Assembly: GCA_036744795.1 (NCBI GenBank)
Contig: DAIOHK010000034.1
Span: 1-24,263, forward strand
DNA: 24,263 bases
Source of the DNA: UBA5486 sp036744795
Lineage (GTDB): Bacteria; Bacillota; UBA4882; UBA10575
Direction: 5' to 3'
Translations under genes and position numbers: made by a program
Notes under the pieces: generated by a model
Told to the model about the DNA's origin: nothing
Seen by the model: only the letters and a program-made list of their open reading frames with translations
Database searches by the model: none
Shown here: piece after piece, positions 7,352-15,350 of the stretch
Numbering within the stretch: the first letter of the stretch is position 1
How the letters are laid out: each line of letters begins with the position of its first letter

Positions 7352-8740
7352 ATGATAATTTGTGGAGCTTTAGTTCCTCATCCACCAATTATTGTGGCTG
7401 AGATTGGGGGAGAGGAAAGAAAAAAAGCATCAAAGACAATTAATGCTATGAATATAATTAGTGAGAGAATTAACTCTTATGCTCCGGAGACCATATTAAT
7501 ATTTTCACCGCACGGGCCTGTTTTCCGTGATGGTCTTGCGATTAGAGGTGGAGAGAGAGTTAAAGGAAATTTAGCCAATTTCGGTTTCCCTCATACTTGG
7601 GAGTGGGAAACTGATCAAGATTTAATCCGGGATATAATCAAAGAAACAACAAAAGATAGCCTTCTGTGTATGGAATTAACTGATGAAGTTCGATTCCAAT
7701 ATCGGATAGCAGGTGATTTGGATCACGGAGTACTGGTCCCTCTATCTTTTCTCAATAATATGTCATGTCGTTTGGTAGCGACCGGAATCTCCTTACTTCC
7801 CTGGTCCGAACAATATGCTTTAGGAGTGGCAATTGGGCGGGCTGTCAAGAATTCACCTCGCCGGATTGCAGTGATTGCCAGTGGCGATCTCTCCCATTGC
7901 TTAATACCTGGAGCACCTGTAGCTTATGACCCACGGGGGGAAGAGTTTGATCGAAAGCTGATTAATTTATTACAAGAAAATAAAATTGAAGAAATATTCC
8001 GTTTAGATCCTGTTTTAGTAGAGAAAGCGGCAGAATGCGGTTTTCGTTCAATATTGATGCTTTTAGGCGTCTTTGATGGCTTAGAGATAAATATCGAGTT
8101 TCTTAATTATGAAGGTCCTTTTGGTGTTGGCTATGCTATTGCCGAATTTAAACCGGGAGCAGAACAACCTGGCCGGCACCTTTTATCCACTTTGATTAAC
8201 CGGAGAAAAAAAGAAGTAATAAACCGTCGAAACAAAGAGTCCCCTTTAGTAAAACTAGCCCGTTTAACAGTAGAAAACCACCTTTGCGGTGAAGAAAAGC
8301 AGATCGATTTAAAACTACCTCCTGAAGCGAATACACAGGCTGGAATCTTTGTTTCAATAAAAAAACACGGAGAACTTCGTGGGTGTATTGGTACAATCTT
8401 TCCCACCCAACCGAATGTAGCCGAGGAGATTAGGAACAATGCGATTGCCGCCGCTTTTCAAGATCCCCGTTTTGATCCGGTACAAGAGGATGAGCTTGAT
8501 GAGTTAGTCTATTCCGTAGATCTTTTGAAGGCACCGGAACCCATTCAGAGTTTTGAAGAATTAGATCCCAAGAAATATGGAGTAATAGTTAGGAGAGGAA
8601 GACGGACTGGTCTTCTCTTGCCAAATCTGGAAGGAGTAGAATCGTTTGCAGAACAAGTAGCGATTGCTAAGAGAAAAGCTGGAATCGGCAAGGAGGAGGC
8701 AGTAGAAATTGAAAGATTCAAAGTGATCAGATATTTTTAA
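7352..8740 (+). CDS. Fused Memo/LigB-like and AMMECR1 protein of the AmmeMemoRadiSam system
   Basis: This 462-residue protein joins two conserved domains of unsettled function. Residues 1 to about 270 are the Memo/LigB-type (class III extradiol dioxygenase fold) domain; H10 (VPHPP), H54 (FSPHGP) and H182 (SGDLSH) are the likely metal-site histidines. A charged linker around 283-295 leads to the AMMECR1 domain (about 297-462), with its hallmark LRGCIG at 342-347. In many bacteria these are separate genes; here they are one chain, followed 27 nt later by the matching radical SAM gene. The three domains co-occur widely and are thought to act together, but I know of no established reaction. ATG 7352 has AAGGAGG eight or so bases upstream. 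No signal peptide, so cytoplasmic. Confidence 0.9.
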   Translation: MIICGALVPHPPIIVAEIGGEERKKASKTINAMNIISERINSYAPETILIFSPHGPVFRDGLAIRGGERVKGNLANFGFPHTWEWETDQDLIRDIIKETTKDSLLCMELTDEVRFQYRIAGDLDHGVLVPLSFLNNMSCRLVATGISLLPWSEQYALGVAIGRAVKNSPRRIAVIASGDLSHCLIPGAPVAYDPRGEEFDRKLINLLQENKIEEIFRLDPVLVEKAAECGFRSILMLLGVFDGLEINIEFLNYEGPFGVGYAIAEFKPGAEQPGRHLLSTLINRRKKEVINRRNKESPLVKLARLTVENHLCGEEKQIDLKLPPEANTQAGIFVSIKKHGELRGCIGTIFPTQPNVAEEIRNNAIAAAFQDPRFDPVQEDELDELVYSVDLLKAPEPIQSFEELDPKKYGVIVRRGRRTGLLLPNLEGVESFAEQVAIAKRKAGIGKEEAVEIERFKVIRYF

Positions 8741-8767
8741 TAAATAAAAAAGACAGGAGGGACGCGT

Positions 8768-9760
8768 ATGACCAAGCAAAAAGTTTCTTATTTTCATTCG
8801 CTAACTAGTGGGAAGGTAGTTTGCACTCTTTGTCCGCAGGCTTGTCTTTTGCAAGAAGGAAAAACAGGTCGTTGCCGGGGAAGGTATGTTAGGGAGGGAA
8901 AGATTTATTCCAGTAATTACGGACGTGTCTCCTCCCTGGCTTTAGATCCTATTGAAAAGAAACCTTTATACCATTTTTATCCGGGCTCTCTAATTTTATC
9001 AGTGGGTACAGCTGGGTGTAATCTAACCTGTAAGTTCTGTCAAAACTGGCAGATTGCTCACGAAGAAGCAGAGGCTGAGGAGATCTCACCTAAAGATCTG
9101 GTTGCATTAGCTATACACTACCAGCCAAAAGAAAATATTGGAATTGCTTATACTTATTCCGAACCCTTAGTCTGGTATGATTATATTATGGATACTGCGC
9201 GTCTAGGAAAAGAGAAGGGCTTAAAAAACATTTTAGTGACTAATGGATATATCAATCCGGAACCTTTAGAAGAATTAATCCCCTATATCGATGGGGTTAA
9301 TCTCGATATCAAGGGGAACGATCGTTTTTATGAAACTAACTGCGGTGGGCGTTTGGAACCTGTTCTAAATACAGCAAAAAAATTAGCCGGCCGGGTTCAT
9401 CTGGAAGTAACAAACCTATTAATACCGGGTGAGAATGACAAAGAGGAAGAAATCACCAACCTGGTTTGCTTCTTGGCAGAGCTTGATAAGAAGATTCCCC
9501 TCCATTTTTCCCGATATTTCCCCCAATACCAGATGACTGCTTCTCCAACTCCCGTCTCTACACTGGAAAGAGCCTTTGCCTTAGCCAAAGAAAAACTTTG
9601 TTATGTTTATCTGGGTAATATTCGGGATTCCAGGTATAGCCAGACGCTCTGCCCGGAATGTGGACAGCTCTGGGTGGATAGAACATTGGAAGTGACAATC
9701 TCCGGATTGAAAGATGGTCATTGTACTAGTTGTGGAAAAGAGGCGGATCTAATCTTATGA
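8768..9760 (+). CDS. AmmeMemoRadiSam system radical SAM enzyme
   Basis: This 330-residue radical SAM protein resembles pyruvate-formate-lyase activating enzymes. The [4Fe-4S] motif is C84-x3-C88-x2-C91 (CNLTCKFC). An N-terminal cysteine cluster (C19, C22, C26, C35; CTLCPQAC then GRCRGR) is typical of this subgroup. At the C-terminus, paired CxxC motifs (C295/C298 and C319/C322) form a likely zinc-ribbon or extra metal site. It would generate a 5'-deoxyadenosyl radical on an unknown substrate, presumably with the Memo-AMMECR1 protein encoded just upstream. The ATG follows AGGAGGGACGCGT. Its TGA overlaps the ATG of the next gene, so the cobalamin enzyme is probably translationally coupled to it. 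Confidence 0.92.
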   Translation: MTKQKVSYFHSLTSGKVVCTLCPQACLLQEGKTGRCRGRYVREGKIYSSNYGRVSSLALDPIEKKPLYHFYPGSLILSVGTAGCNLTCKFCQNWQIAHEEAEAEEISPKDLVALAIHYQPKENIGIAYTYSEPLVWYDYIMDTARLGKEKGLKNILVTNGYINPEPLEELIPYIDGVNLDIKGNDRFYETNCGGRLEPVLNTAKKLAGRVHLEVTNLLIPGENDKEEEITNLVCFLAELDKKIPLHFSRYFPQYQMTASPTPVSTLERAFALAKEKLCYVYLGNIRDSRYSQTLCPECGQLWVDRTLEVTISGLKDGHCTSCGKEADLIL

Positions 9761-10260
9761 TTCAAGTATACACAGGGAATGGTAAAGGAAAAACCACGGC
9801 TGCAATTGGACAAGCTGTTCGGGCTAGAGGACAGGGACTAAAGGTTGGAGTCTTTCAATTTTTAAAAGCTGGAAAACAGACCGGGGAAGCCCAAATTTTA
9901 GAGAAAGTAGGGGTATTATTTAGACAGTACGGATCCGGACGTTGGTTAATCAATTGTCTACCGGAGCAGGAAGAGGTTGATTTGGCCATGAGGGGATTAG
10001 AAGAAGTGAAACAAGCAATATCAGAGGGATATAACTTGGTAGTTTTGGATGAGCTTAGCCATGCTATAAATTTTGGTTTAATACCCTTAGATAGAGTTCT
10101 TTCTTTCATTACGGAGCTTCCTAAGGATGTGGAGCTGGTATTAACTGGCAGAGATATGCCTGAACAGCTAATTGCAAGCGCAGATTTAGTAACTGAGATG
10201 AAGGAAGTGAAACATCCTTACAAAAAAGGTATAGCTTTCCGCCGGGGAATCGAATACTAA
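9757..10260 (+). CDS. cobO: Corrinoid adenosyltransferase, BtuR/CobA type
   Basis: This 167-residue ATP:cob(I)alamin (or cob(I)yrinic acid a,c-diamide) adenosyltransferase attaches the adenosyl group of ATP to reduced corrinoid, giving adenosylcobalamin. It has the family P-loop GNGKGKTT (residues 7-14), a Walker B-like VVLDE (D98, E99) and the C-terminal ADLVTEMKEVKHPYKKGI segment that parallels Escherichia coli BtuR. The N-terminal extension of the enterobacterial protein is missing, which is common. An upstream in-frame TTG (9730) would add nine residues, but the ATG at 9757 overlaps the preceding stop codon as ATGA and fits the family start. No B12-dependent enzyme is encoded in the window, so its link to the radical SAM operon is unexplained. 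Confidence 0.88.
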   Translation: MIQVYTGNGKGKTTAAIGQAVRARGQGLKVGVFQFLKAGKQTGEAQILEKVGVLFRQYGSGRWLINCLPEQEEVDLAMRGLEEVKQAISEGYNLVVLDELSHAINFGLIPLDRVLSFITELPKDVELVLTGRDMPEQLIASADLVTEMKEVKHPYKKGIAFRRGIEY

Positions 10261-10287
10261 GATCAGAAAGATATTTAGGAGGGCGTA

Positions 10288-10722
10288 ATGAAAAAAAAGA
10301 ACAACTTAGACGAAAGGATCCGGCAGAAGATAGAGGAATCCAGTTTGGCCCCGTATGGGATTAAAGCTACAGTTACTAATGGCGTGGTTTATCTTCAGGG
10401 AATTGTTGATGTATTAGCCGAGAAAGAGGAAGCGGAAAAAGTTGTTCAACAGGTTGAAGGGGTGAAAGCTATAAAGAATGCCTTAACAATCTCTACTGAT
10501 GGTGCATTAGATGATGGGGATGTACATTTTGAAGTTTCGGAGGAACTTAGGGTTAATCCTATGGTTCCAGAAAATGTAGGGTGTAAGGTCACAAAGGGAG
10601 AAGTACTGATTTTGGGTGAAGTTTCTTCGCAGGAAGAAGCTGATGCTGCGATTAAAGCTGCATCCAGTGCCCGTGGGGTAAAGGAAGTAAAAAGTGGATT
10701 AAAAATTACCGAAGGATCATAA
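10288..10722 (+). CDS. Double BON-domain protein
   Basis: The 144-residue protein consists of two BON domains, about 6-67 and 77-141. Each has the usual pattern of a charged helix, a V-x-L-x-G strand (VVYLQGIV and VLILGEV), and a helix ending in a GVK(A/E) turn and a last strand. BON domains are associated with phospholipid or small-ligand binding, usually in periplasmic proteins such as OsmY. This one has no signal peptide, so it is probably cytoplasmic, like other short BON proteins in the Bacillota. It starts at ATG 10288 with AGGAGGG upstream, 27 nt after the adenosyltransferase gene, and looks like the last gene of the operon. The acidic linker (residues about 69-75) is rich in Asp. Confidence 0.85.
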   Translation: MKKKNNLDERIRQKIEESSLAPYGIKATVTNGVVYLQGIVDVLAEKEEAEKVVQQVEGVKAIKNALTISTDGALDDGDVHFEVSEELRVNPMVPENVGCKVTKGEVLILGEVSSQEEADAAIKAASSARGVKEVKSGLKITEGS

Positions 10723-10731
10723 TGGTAAATA

Positions 10732-10747
10732 ATGCAAGGAATTGCAT
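10732..10747. repeat. Short hairpin ATGCAA-GGAA-TTGCAT after the BON gene
   Basis: A perfect 6-bp stem closed by a GGAA (GNRA-type) tetraloop begins ten bases after the BON stop codon. It has no T run. The ATGCAA/TTGCAT arms echo the core of the inverted repeats at 287-340 and 7247-7291. It may protect the mRNA 3' end. Confidence 0.4.
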
Positions 10748-10866
10748 GGATTGATTTAAAATTTAACCAAAAAATGTTAATAATCCCCTTGAACTTAAGC
10801 AAAACACTATATATTGTGGACAAATATGGTCTTAAGGTATCATGTAATATCTCCAAGTGACAAACA

Positions 10867-10880
10867 TTCCCTGCAGGGAA
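10867..10880. promoter_or_regulatory. 14-bp perfect palindrome, possible operator
   Basis: TTCCCTGCAGGGAA is fully palindromic. It is framed by AGTGA (10856-10860) and TCACT (10882-10886), which would form an outer stem. It lies about 80 nt upstream of the barrel gene at 10963, inside the otherwise empty 240-nt spacer. It could be a dimeric repressor site or a leader hairpin; no assigned regulator. Confidence 0.4.
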
Positions 10881-10962
10881 ATCACTCAAGGAATAAAATA
10901 GTATCCTCTGTAGTAAAAATTATCAGAGTTGTAGTTTGTAGGAAGGAGTTTGAAGACAGAGG

Positions 10963-11583
10963 ATGAAAAGAAAAAGAAACGTAGTGAGTTTTCTGGTTTT
11001 TTTAGTTTTAATCCTGAGTTGTGGGAAACCTGTTTTTGCGAAGGGGATATTTGGAGTTACGGATCTAATTAATTCCCCCACTAATCGGGTATTATCCCCG
11101 GGAGGGTTTAATTTAGGGGCTCATTTTAATGAACATAGTAGAAGTAAGATCCAAATTGATGTTGGATTAGTCACTGATTTTGAAATTGGTGTAGCCCTAG
11201 ATTTATATCGAGATTACAATGACATATCAATGCGCTTTAAGTATAGGTTAATCCCAGAAACCAAGGATACCTTTGGCTTTGCCTTTGGGATACAGGATAT
11301 TGGGAAAGATGTTTTTTCTCCATATGTAGTAATTGGCCAGATTTTATCTCCTTATGATCTCCGGTGGTCCTTTGGTTTGGGTGGCGGAGAACTTAGTGGA
11401 TTGTTCTTCGGGGTTAGTAAAGTCTACAATGCCACTCAGTTTCCTAGAGTGATCTTAATCGGTGAATATGATTCCTACGGGTTGAACTTAGGTGCGAAAA
11501 TACAGATGAATAAAGGTCTGATGTTAGATGTAGGTGTAATTGATATGGAGAAGTTTGTAATTGGTTTTACTTTGACTAACTAA
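10963..11583 (+). CDS. Exported small beta-barrel-like protein, possibly outer membrane
   Basis: This 206-residue protein has a clear signal peptide (KRKRN, then a hydrophobic core, ending VFA before KGIF). A cysteine in ILSC could alternatively be a lipobox. The mature part starts INSPTNRVLSPGGFNLGAHF, which resembles the opening of YjbH-like and other predicted outer-membrane proteins. The rest is alternating strands rich in Gly and aromatics, such as SFGLGGGELSGLFFG and GLMLDVGVIDMEKF, with no transmembrane helix. The exact family is uncertain. At ATG 10963 the GGAAGGAG site is 14 nt away, farther than usual, while AGAGG directly abuts the start. It converges with the transporter gene downstream, with five bases between the two stop codons. 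Confidence 0.6.
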   Translation: MKRKRNVVSFLVFLVLILSCGKPVFAKGIFGVTDLINSPTNRVLSPGGFNLGAHFNEHSRSKIQIDVGLVTDFEIGVALDLYRDYNDISMRFKYRLIPETKDTFGFAFGIQDIGKDVFSPYVVIGQILSPYDLRWSFGLGGGELSGLFFGVSKVYNATQFPRVILIGEYDSYGLNLGAKIQMNKGLMLDVGVIDMEKFVIGFTLTN

Positions 11584-11588
11584 AGACT

Positions 11589-12731
11589 TTACACTTCTTT
11601 TTTGCAGGATAATTTCCAAGCTATAACTAAAGTAAAGAATAAGCTCCCTGCTAACACAAGAATTGTCAGAGGAAGAATTTTTATTCCAAAAAGATCGGCC
11701 AATTTTCCGAGGTTAGATGGGATTAATAGTCCTCCCAAAGAAGAAAAGATGATCAAGAAAGAGCTAATCTGACCCGACCAGCCGGGAAAAGATGAAGTAC
11801 CCCAGGCCATAATCATCGGGAAAACACTGGAAAGTGCAAAACCAATCAAAGCTATCAGGGGAAGAGTTAAACTATAGGGTAGAAGTAACCACCCTAAAAC
11901 TAAAAGTATATTACTAAAACCAGCTAAAGTAAGAAACCGGGAAATTCCGATCTGGTCGGGGGTTTTACTTAATAGTACACGGCCTATGGTCAAAGTCAGC
12001 CAAAAGATAGTGGAGGTTAAGGAGGGAGAGAAGGAACTGTTTGGTTTAACAGTCTCCCAAAAGACAGGGAGCCAGTTATATACCGAGACTTCAATTCCTA
12101 CATAGATTAACATTGAAAAGCCAAGGAACCAGAGAAAAGGGTATTTGAAAGGGAAGGCTTTTCTTTTTGTAGTAGCAATACTATTATGAGGTAGTTGTGA
12201 TGTAAATAATAAAAGGCAAACTATTAAAGGAAAAAGTGCTGCTATTGCGTAACTGAAACGCCAACTATGTAAGTTTTTCATACTGATCGTAGCTAAGATC
12301 GGTCCCCCAATAGCACCAGCCCCGAAGAAGAAATGGAGATAATTCATAGCTTGTCCTGGATTTTCCTGGTTGTAATCTGCACATAGAGAATTGATTCCTA
12401 CTTCATAGCTACCAAATCCAAGGCCAATTATAATAGTACTAACAAAAAGAAAGGAATAGCTTCTGGTAGTAGCTCCCCCAACTAGGCCAAGGAAGAGGAG
12501 TGCTCCTCCAAATGAAAGAAATTTTCTTTTTCCTAGTTTATCCATTAAAAAGCCACTTATTATAATGATGATTAACATTCCAAAAGATTGAGCCGATAAG
12601 ATTAAACCTACTTCTTGGTAGTGCATGGGGATTTCATGACGGATTGTTGAGATCATAGGTCCAAAAATACTAGAGACTAAGCCGATTGTGATAAATCCGA
12701 TATATTGAGCCCATAAGACACGTTTATTCAA
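11589..12731 (-). CDS. Major facilitator superfamily transporter, sugar type
   Basis: The 380-residue protein has about twelve hydrophobic segments and the MFS motif A after segment 2 (GFLMDKLGKRK, residues 60-70). The FGSYEVGINSLCADY stretch and the C-terminal half FPMIMAWGTSSFPG recall FucP/GlcP-like sugar and related permeases, so a sugar or sugar-derivative substrate is likely but not certain. It starts at TTG (12731-12729, minus strand) with GGAGGAA about seven bases upstream. It is divergent from the carbohydrate regulon at 13121 and convergent with the gene at 10963. A TATAAT-like -10 (minus strand, 12828-12833) lies near the assembly gap. No LacI-type operator is visible for it, though one could be hidden in the gap. 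Confidence 0.85.
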   Translation of the reverse strand: MNKRVLWAQYIGFITIGLVSSIFGPMISTIRHEIPMHYQEVGLILSAQSFGMLIIIIISGFLMDKLGKRKFLSFGGALLFLGLVGGATTRSYSFLFVSTIIIGLGFGSYEVGINSLCADYNQENPGQAMNYLHFFFGAGAIGGPILATISMKNLHSWRFSYAIAALFPLIVCLLLFTSQLPHNSIATTKRKAFPFKYPFLWFLGFSMLIYVGIEVSVYNWLPVFWETVKPNSSFSPSLTSTIFWLTLTIGRVLLSKTPDQIGISRFLTLAGFSNILLVLGWLLLPYSLTLPLIALIGFALSSVFPMIMAWGTSSFPGWSGQISSFLIIFSSLGGLLIPSNLGKLADLFGIKILPLTILVLAGSLFFTLVIAWKLSCKKEV

Positions 12732-12854
12732 AAATGTTCCTCCTCAAAAACAAAATTACCCAATAATATTCAGGAATATAAGCAATGAGAATAAGATATA
12801 TGAATTATGATTTTTGCCACAAGAAACATTATAACAGATTTAAAAAAATTTTGG

Positions 12855-12954
12855 NNNNNNNNNNNNNNNNNNNNNNNNNNNNNNNNNNNNNNNNNNNNNN
12901 NNNNNNNNNNNNNNNNNNNNNNNNNNNNNNNNNNNNNNNNNNNNNNNNNNNNNN
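12855..12954. other. Assembly gap (100 N) in the divergent intergenic region
   Basis: Exactly 100 unknown bases, the conventional size for a gap of unknown length. It lies between the MFS gene and the dehydrogenase operon. Flanking sequence is AT-rich and holds no gene that I can support. Confidence 0.95.
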
Positions 12955-12968
12955 ATTATTAAAAAGTC

Positions 12969-12997
12969 TTGATTATGATGCCAAAAAATGCTATTCT
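12969..12997 (+). promoter_or_regulatory. Promoter of the dehydrogenase-isomerase operon
   Basis: TTGATT (12969-12974), a 17-bp spacer and TATTCT (12992-12997). The spacer and -10 region (ATGCCAAAAAATGCTATTCT) closely match the promoter at 15314-15342. A LacI-type operator follows at 13012. Confidence 0.7.
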
Positions 12998-13011
12998 TAA
13001 ATAAGCAAAGA

Positions 13012-13021
13012 CAAACGTTTG
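13012..13021. promoter_or_regulatory. LacI-family operator, CAAACGTTTG
   Basis: Perfect 10-bp palindrome with the central CpG typical of LacI/GalR-family sites, about eight bases past the predicted transcription start of the 13121 operon. The same word occurs at 15351 and a variant at 18445. Binding by the repressor encoded at 15380 is inferred. Confidence 0.75.
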
Positions 13022-13120
13022 CGTTAAATTTATTTAAAATATTATGATAATCCTTAGAAAGCTTTAGATACAGTTTACAGGGAAATTATTTTAAAAAACA
13101 ACAAAAAAGGAGGTATATTA

Positions 13121-14203
13121 TTGAGTAAGGAATTAAAAGTTGGTTTTATTGGCTGTGGTGGAATTGCTGCTTCCAAACATTTAAGTGCTTTGGCGAAAAT
13201 TAAGGAAGTAGAGTTGGTAGGGTTTTGTGATTTATTTGTCGAGCGGGCTGAGCAGGCTAAAGAAAAATTTGACTCAAATAATGCTAAAACTTATACTGAT
13301 TACCGTAAGCTCTTGGAAGATCCAGAAATTGATGTAGTTCATATCTGCACACCAAACCGCTCACACTCAGAAATTACTGTAACGGCTCTAGAAGCCGGGA
13401 AGCATGTAATGTGTGAAAAACCAATGGCGATAAATTCTGTAGAAGCAAGAAAAATGCTGGAGGCTTCTAAACGTACCGGAAAAAAATTAACTATTGGCTA
13501 TCAAAACCGTTTTCGGCCTGATTCCCGTTATCTACATGAACTGTGCGCCCAGGGTGAGCTTGGAGAGGTTTATTTTGCTAAAGCACATGCAATTCGTCGT
13601 CGGGCCGTACCTACCTGGGGAGTCTTTTTAAATGAGTTTGAACAGGGAGGGGGACCCTTAATTGATATTGGTACACATGCTCTGGATCTTACCCTATGGA
13701 TGATGAATAATTATCAACCCAAATATGTGGTTGGGAGCACTTTCCATAAGTTAAGCCAGACGAAAAATGCTGCTAATGCTTGGGGACCTTGGGAACCGGA
13801 GAAGTTTACGGTTGAAGATTCAGCCTTTGGATTTATTGTTATGCAGAATGGAGCAACTATTATTCTCGAATCAAGCTGGGCATTGAATACCCTTGAAGAA
13901 GGAGAAGCCATGACTACCCTTTGTGGTACTAAGGGTGGTGCTGATATGCGCGGAGGCTTAAGGCTTAATGGTGAAAAACTTGGTAAGTTATATACAACAA
14001 ATGTAATGCTTGATGGTAAGGGAGTTGCCTACTATGATGGTCAGCAGCAAGATCCCGGGGATTTAGAGGCACGAATGTGGATTGATTGTATTCTTAATGA
14101 TACTGAGCCTTTAGTAAAACCAGAAGAGGCTTTGGTTGTAACAGAGATTTTGGAGGCAATATATGAATCTGCAAAAACTGGTACCGAGGTTCGGTTTGAT
14201 TAA
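13121..14203 (+). CDS. Gfo/Idh/MocA-family NAD(P)-dependent sugar dehydrogenase
   Basis: This 360-residue cytoplasmic oxidoreductase should oxidise or reduce a hydroxyl of a sugar, inositol or derivative. It has an N-terminal Rossmann fold with VGFIGCGGIA (residues about 7-16), the EKP motif (E99-K100-P101, with the catalytic lysine) and GGGPLIDIGTHALD, where D182 and H186 are the usual partners. All key residues are present and the length is normal. Translation starts at TTG 13121, seven bases after AGGAGG. The isomerase gene follows 21 nt later. A LacI-type operator at 13012 places it in the same regulon as maltodextrin uptake. The substrate is unknown; oxidation of a glucoside at C3 or inositol-type chemistry are both possible. 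Confidence 0.9.
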   Translation: MSKELKVGFIGCGGIAASKHLSALAKIKEVELVGFCDLFVERAEQAKEKFDSNNAKTYTDYRKLLEDPEIDVVHICTPNRSHSEITVTALEAGKHVMCEKPMAINSVEARKMLEASKRTGKKLTIGYQNRFRPDSRYLHELCAQGELGEVYFAKAHAIRRRAVPTWGVFLNEFEQGGGPLIDIGTHALDLTLWMMNNYQPKYVVGSTFHKLSQTKNAANAWGPWEPEKFTVEDSAFGFIVMQNGATIILESSWALNTLEEGEAMTTLCGTKGGADMRGGLRLNGEKLGKLYTTNVMLDGKGVAYYDGQQQDPGDLEARMWIDCILNDTEPLVKPEEALVVTEILEAIYESAKTGTEVRFD

Positions 14204-14224
14204 AGGTGTGTAGGAGGAATTACC

Positions 14225-15151
14225 ATGAAGATAGGTTTTCTAACCGGTTGTTTGAATTTATCATTGGAGGAAATTGTGGTGTTTGCTTCTTCCGCTGGTT
14301 TTCAGGCGCTAGAACTTTCTGCCTGGCCGGTAGTGAATACCCGGGATTATTCAGGGAGTACGATTGATGTTGCTACAATGGATTCGAAAAAGGCTGAAGA
14401 GATTAATCAGCTTTTTAGAAAGCATGGTTTGACAATATCTTCCCTTGCTTATTATGATAATAATCTACATCATGATCTTGAGGTTAGGGAAGGATATTTA
14501 CAACATCTTCGTCAGGTAATTGATGCAGCCTCTCTTTTAGGGGTGGAATTAGTTGGAACTTTTGTGGGTCGTGATCAAACCAAGACGATTGCTGCTAATA
14601 TGGATGAATTTGAAAAAGTCTTTATGCCGCTACTATCTTATGCCGAAAGTAAAAACGTGAAAATAATGATTGAAAATTGTCCGATGCCAGGCTGGAATGC
14701 TGATGGGTGGGGAGGTACCATTTCATACTCACCTGAGCAGTGGCGGGAAATGTTTAAAAGAGTTCCGAACAAGAATTTTGGTTTAAATTTTGATCCTTCT
14801 CATCTCTATTGGTTAGGGATTGATTATATAAAGGCCGTTTCTGACTTTAAAGATAGAATCTTCCATGTACATGCTAAAGATACTATTATATTTAAAGATA
14901 AATTCTACGAGTATGGTATCTTTGGTAAACAACTTAATCGTAAGAGTGAATGGGATGTTGGATGGTGGGCTTACCGGATGCCGGGGCGGGGAGAAATCAA
15001 TTGGGCTAAATTTATCAATGCTTTAAAAGAAATTGGTTATGATGGTGTAATTAGCATTGAACATGAGGATTTGGAATATGAAGGTACAGTGGAAAAAGTG
15101 AAAGAAGGTTTAAAACTAGGATATAAGTTTTTATCAGAGAGACTTGGATAA
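14225..15151 (+). CDS. Sugar phosphate isomerase/epimerase-type TIM-barrel protein
   Basis: This 308-residue protein of the xylose-isomerase-like TIM-barrel superfamily (IolE/IolI, AP_endonuc_2 type) would isomerise, epimerise or dehydrate a keto sugar with a divalent metal. Putative metal ligands are E150 (MIENC), D190 and H193 (NFDPSH), H216 (HVHAKD) and E279 (SIEHED). The insertion YGIFGKQLNRKSEW at about 230-245 and the MPGRGEINW segment are typical of this family when paired with Gfo/Idh/MocA dehydrogenases. The ATG follows GTAGGAGGAATTACC, 21 nt after the dehydrogenase gene, so the two form one operon ending at the terminator near 15250. The keto product of the dehydrogenase is the likely substrate. 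Confidence 0.87.
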   Translation: MKIGFLTGCLNLSLEEIVVFASSAGFQALELSAWPVVNTRDYSGSTIDVATMDSKKAEEINQLFRKHGLTISSLAYYDNNLHHDLEVREGYLQHLRQVIDAASLLGVELVGTFVGRDQTKTIAANMDEFEKVFMPLLSYAESKNVKIMIENCPMPGWNADGWGGTISYSPEQWREMFKRVPNKNFGLNFDPSHLYWLGIDYIKAVSDFKDRIFHVHAKDTIIFKDKFYEYGIFGKQLNRKSEWDVGWWAYRMPGRGEINWAKFINALKEIGYDGVISIEHEDLEYEGTVEKVKEGLKLGYKFLSERLG

Positions 15152-15249
15152 TGCATCTCATAGTTGGTGCTGGTCGCTCGTCAATTAGGCAATTCTTAAT
15201 CTAACAGTTTCCAATGTTTGCTGAAACCTTTTTAAACACAAAGAATCTT

Positions 15250-15287
15250 ACAGCCGCTAGAATAATTTAGGCGGCTGTTTGGCTGTT
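15250..15287 (+). terminator. Terminator of the dehydrogenase-isomerase operon
   Basis: An 8-bp GC-rich stem, ACAGCCGC (15250-15257) with GCGGCTGT (15271-15278), has a 13-nt AT-rich loop and is followed by TT and a T-rich tail. It sits just upstream of the next promoter. Confidence 0.7.
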
Positions 15288-15313
15288 TAGTAGTGAAATT
15301 TTAAAAAATTATC

Positions 15314-15342
15314 TTGCATATAATGCCAGAAAATGCTATTCT
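15314..15342 (+). promoter_or_regulatory. Promoter of the repressor-cyclomaltodextrinase operon
   Basis: TTGCAT (15314-15319), a 17-bp spacer and TATTCT (15337-15342). The region from 15320 to 15350 is nearly the same as the promoter at 12969, differing mainly by a 6-bp shorter distance to the operator. Confidence 0.7.
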
Positions 15343-15350
15343 TATATAAA

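Noticed and set aside
10446..10889. 147-codon frame on the minus strand across the BON gene
   Set aside because: It is antisense to a clear double-BON protein, and has Ser/Thr/Pro-rich shadow composition without a family motif.
12785..13000. Open frame on the plus strand crossing the first N run
   Set aside because: Half of it is unknown bases, and the rest overlaps a promoter; there is no Shine-Dalgarno site or recognisable protein sequence.
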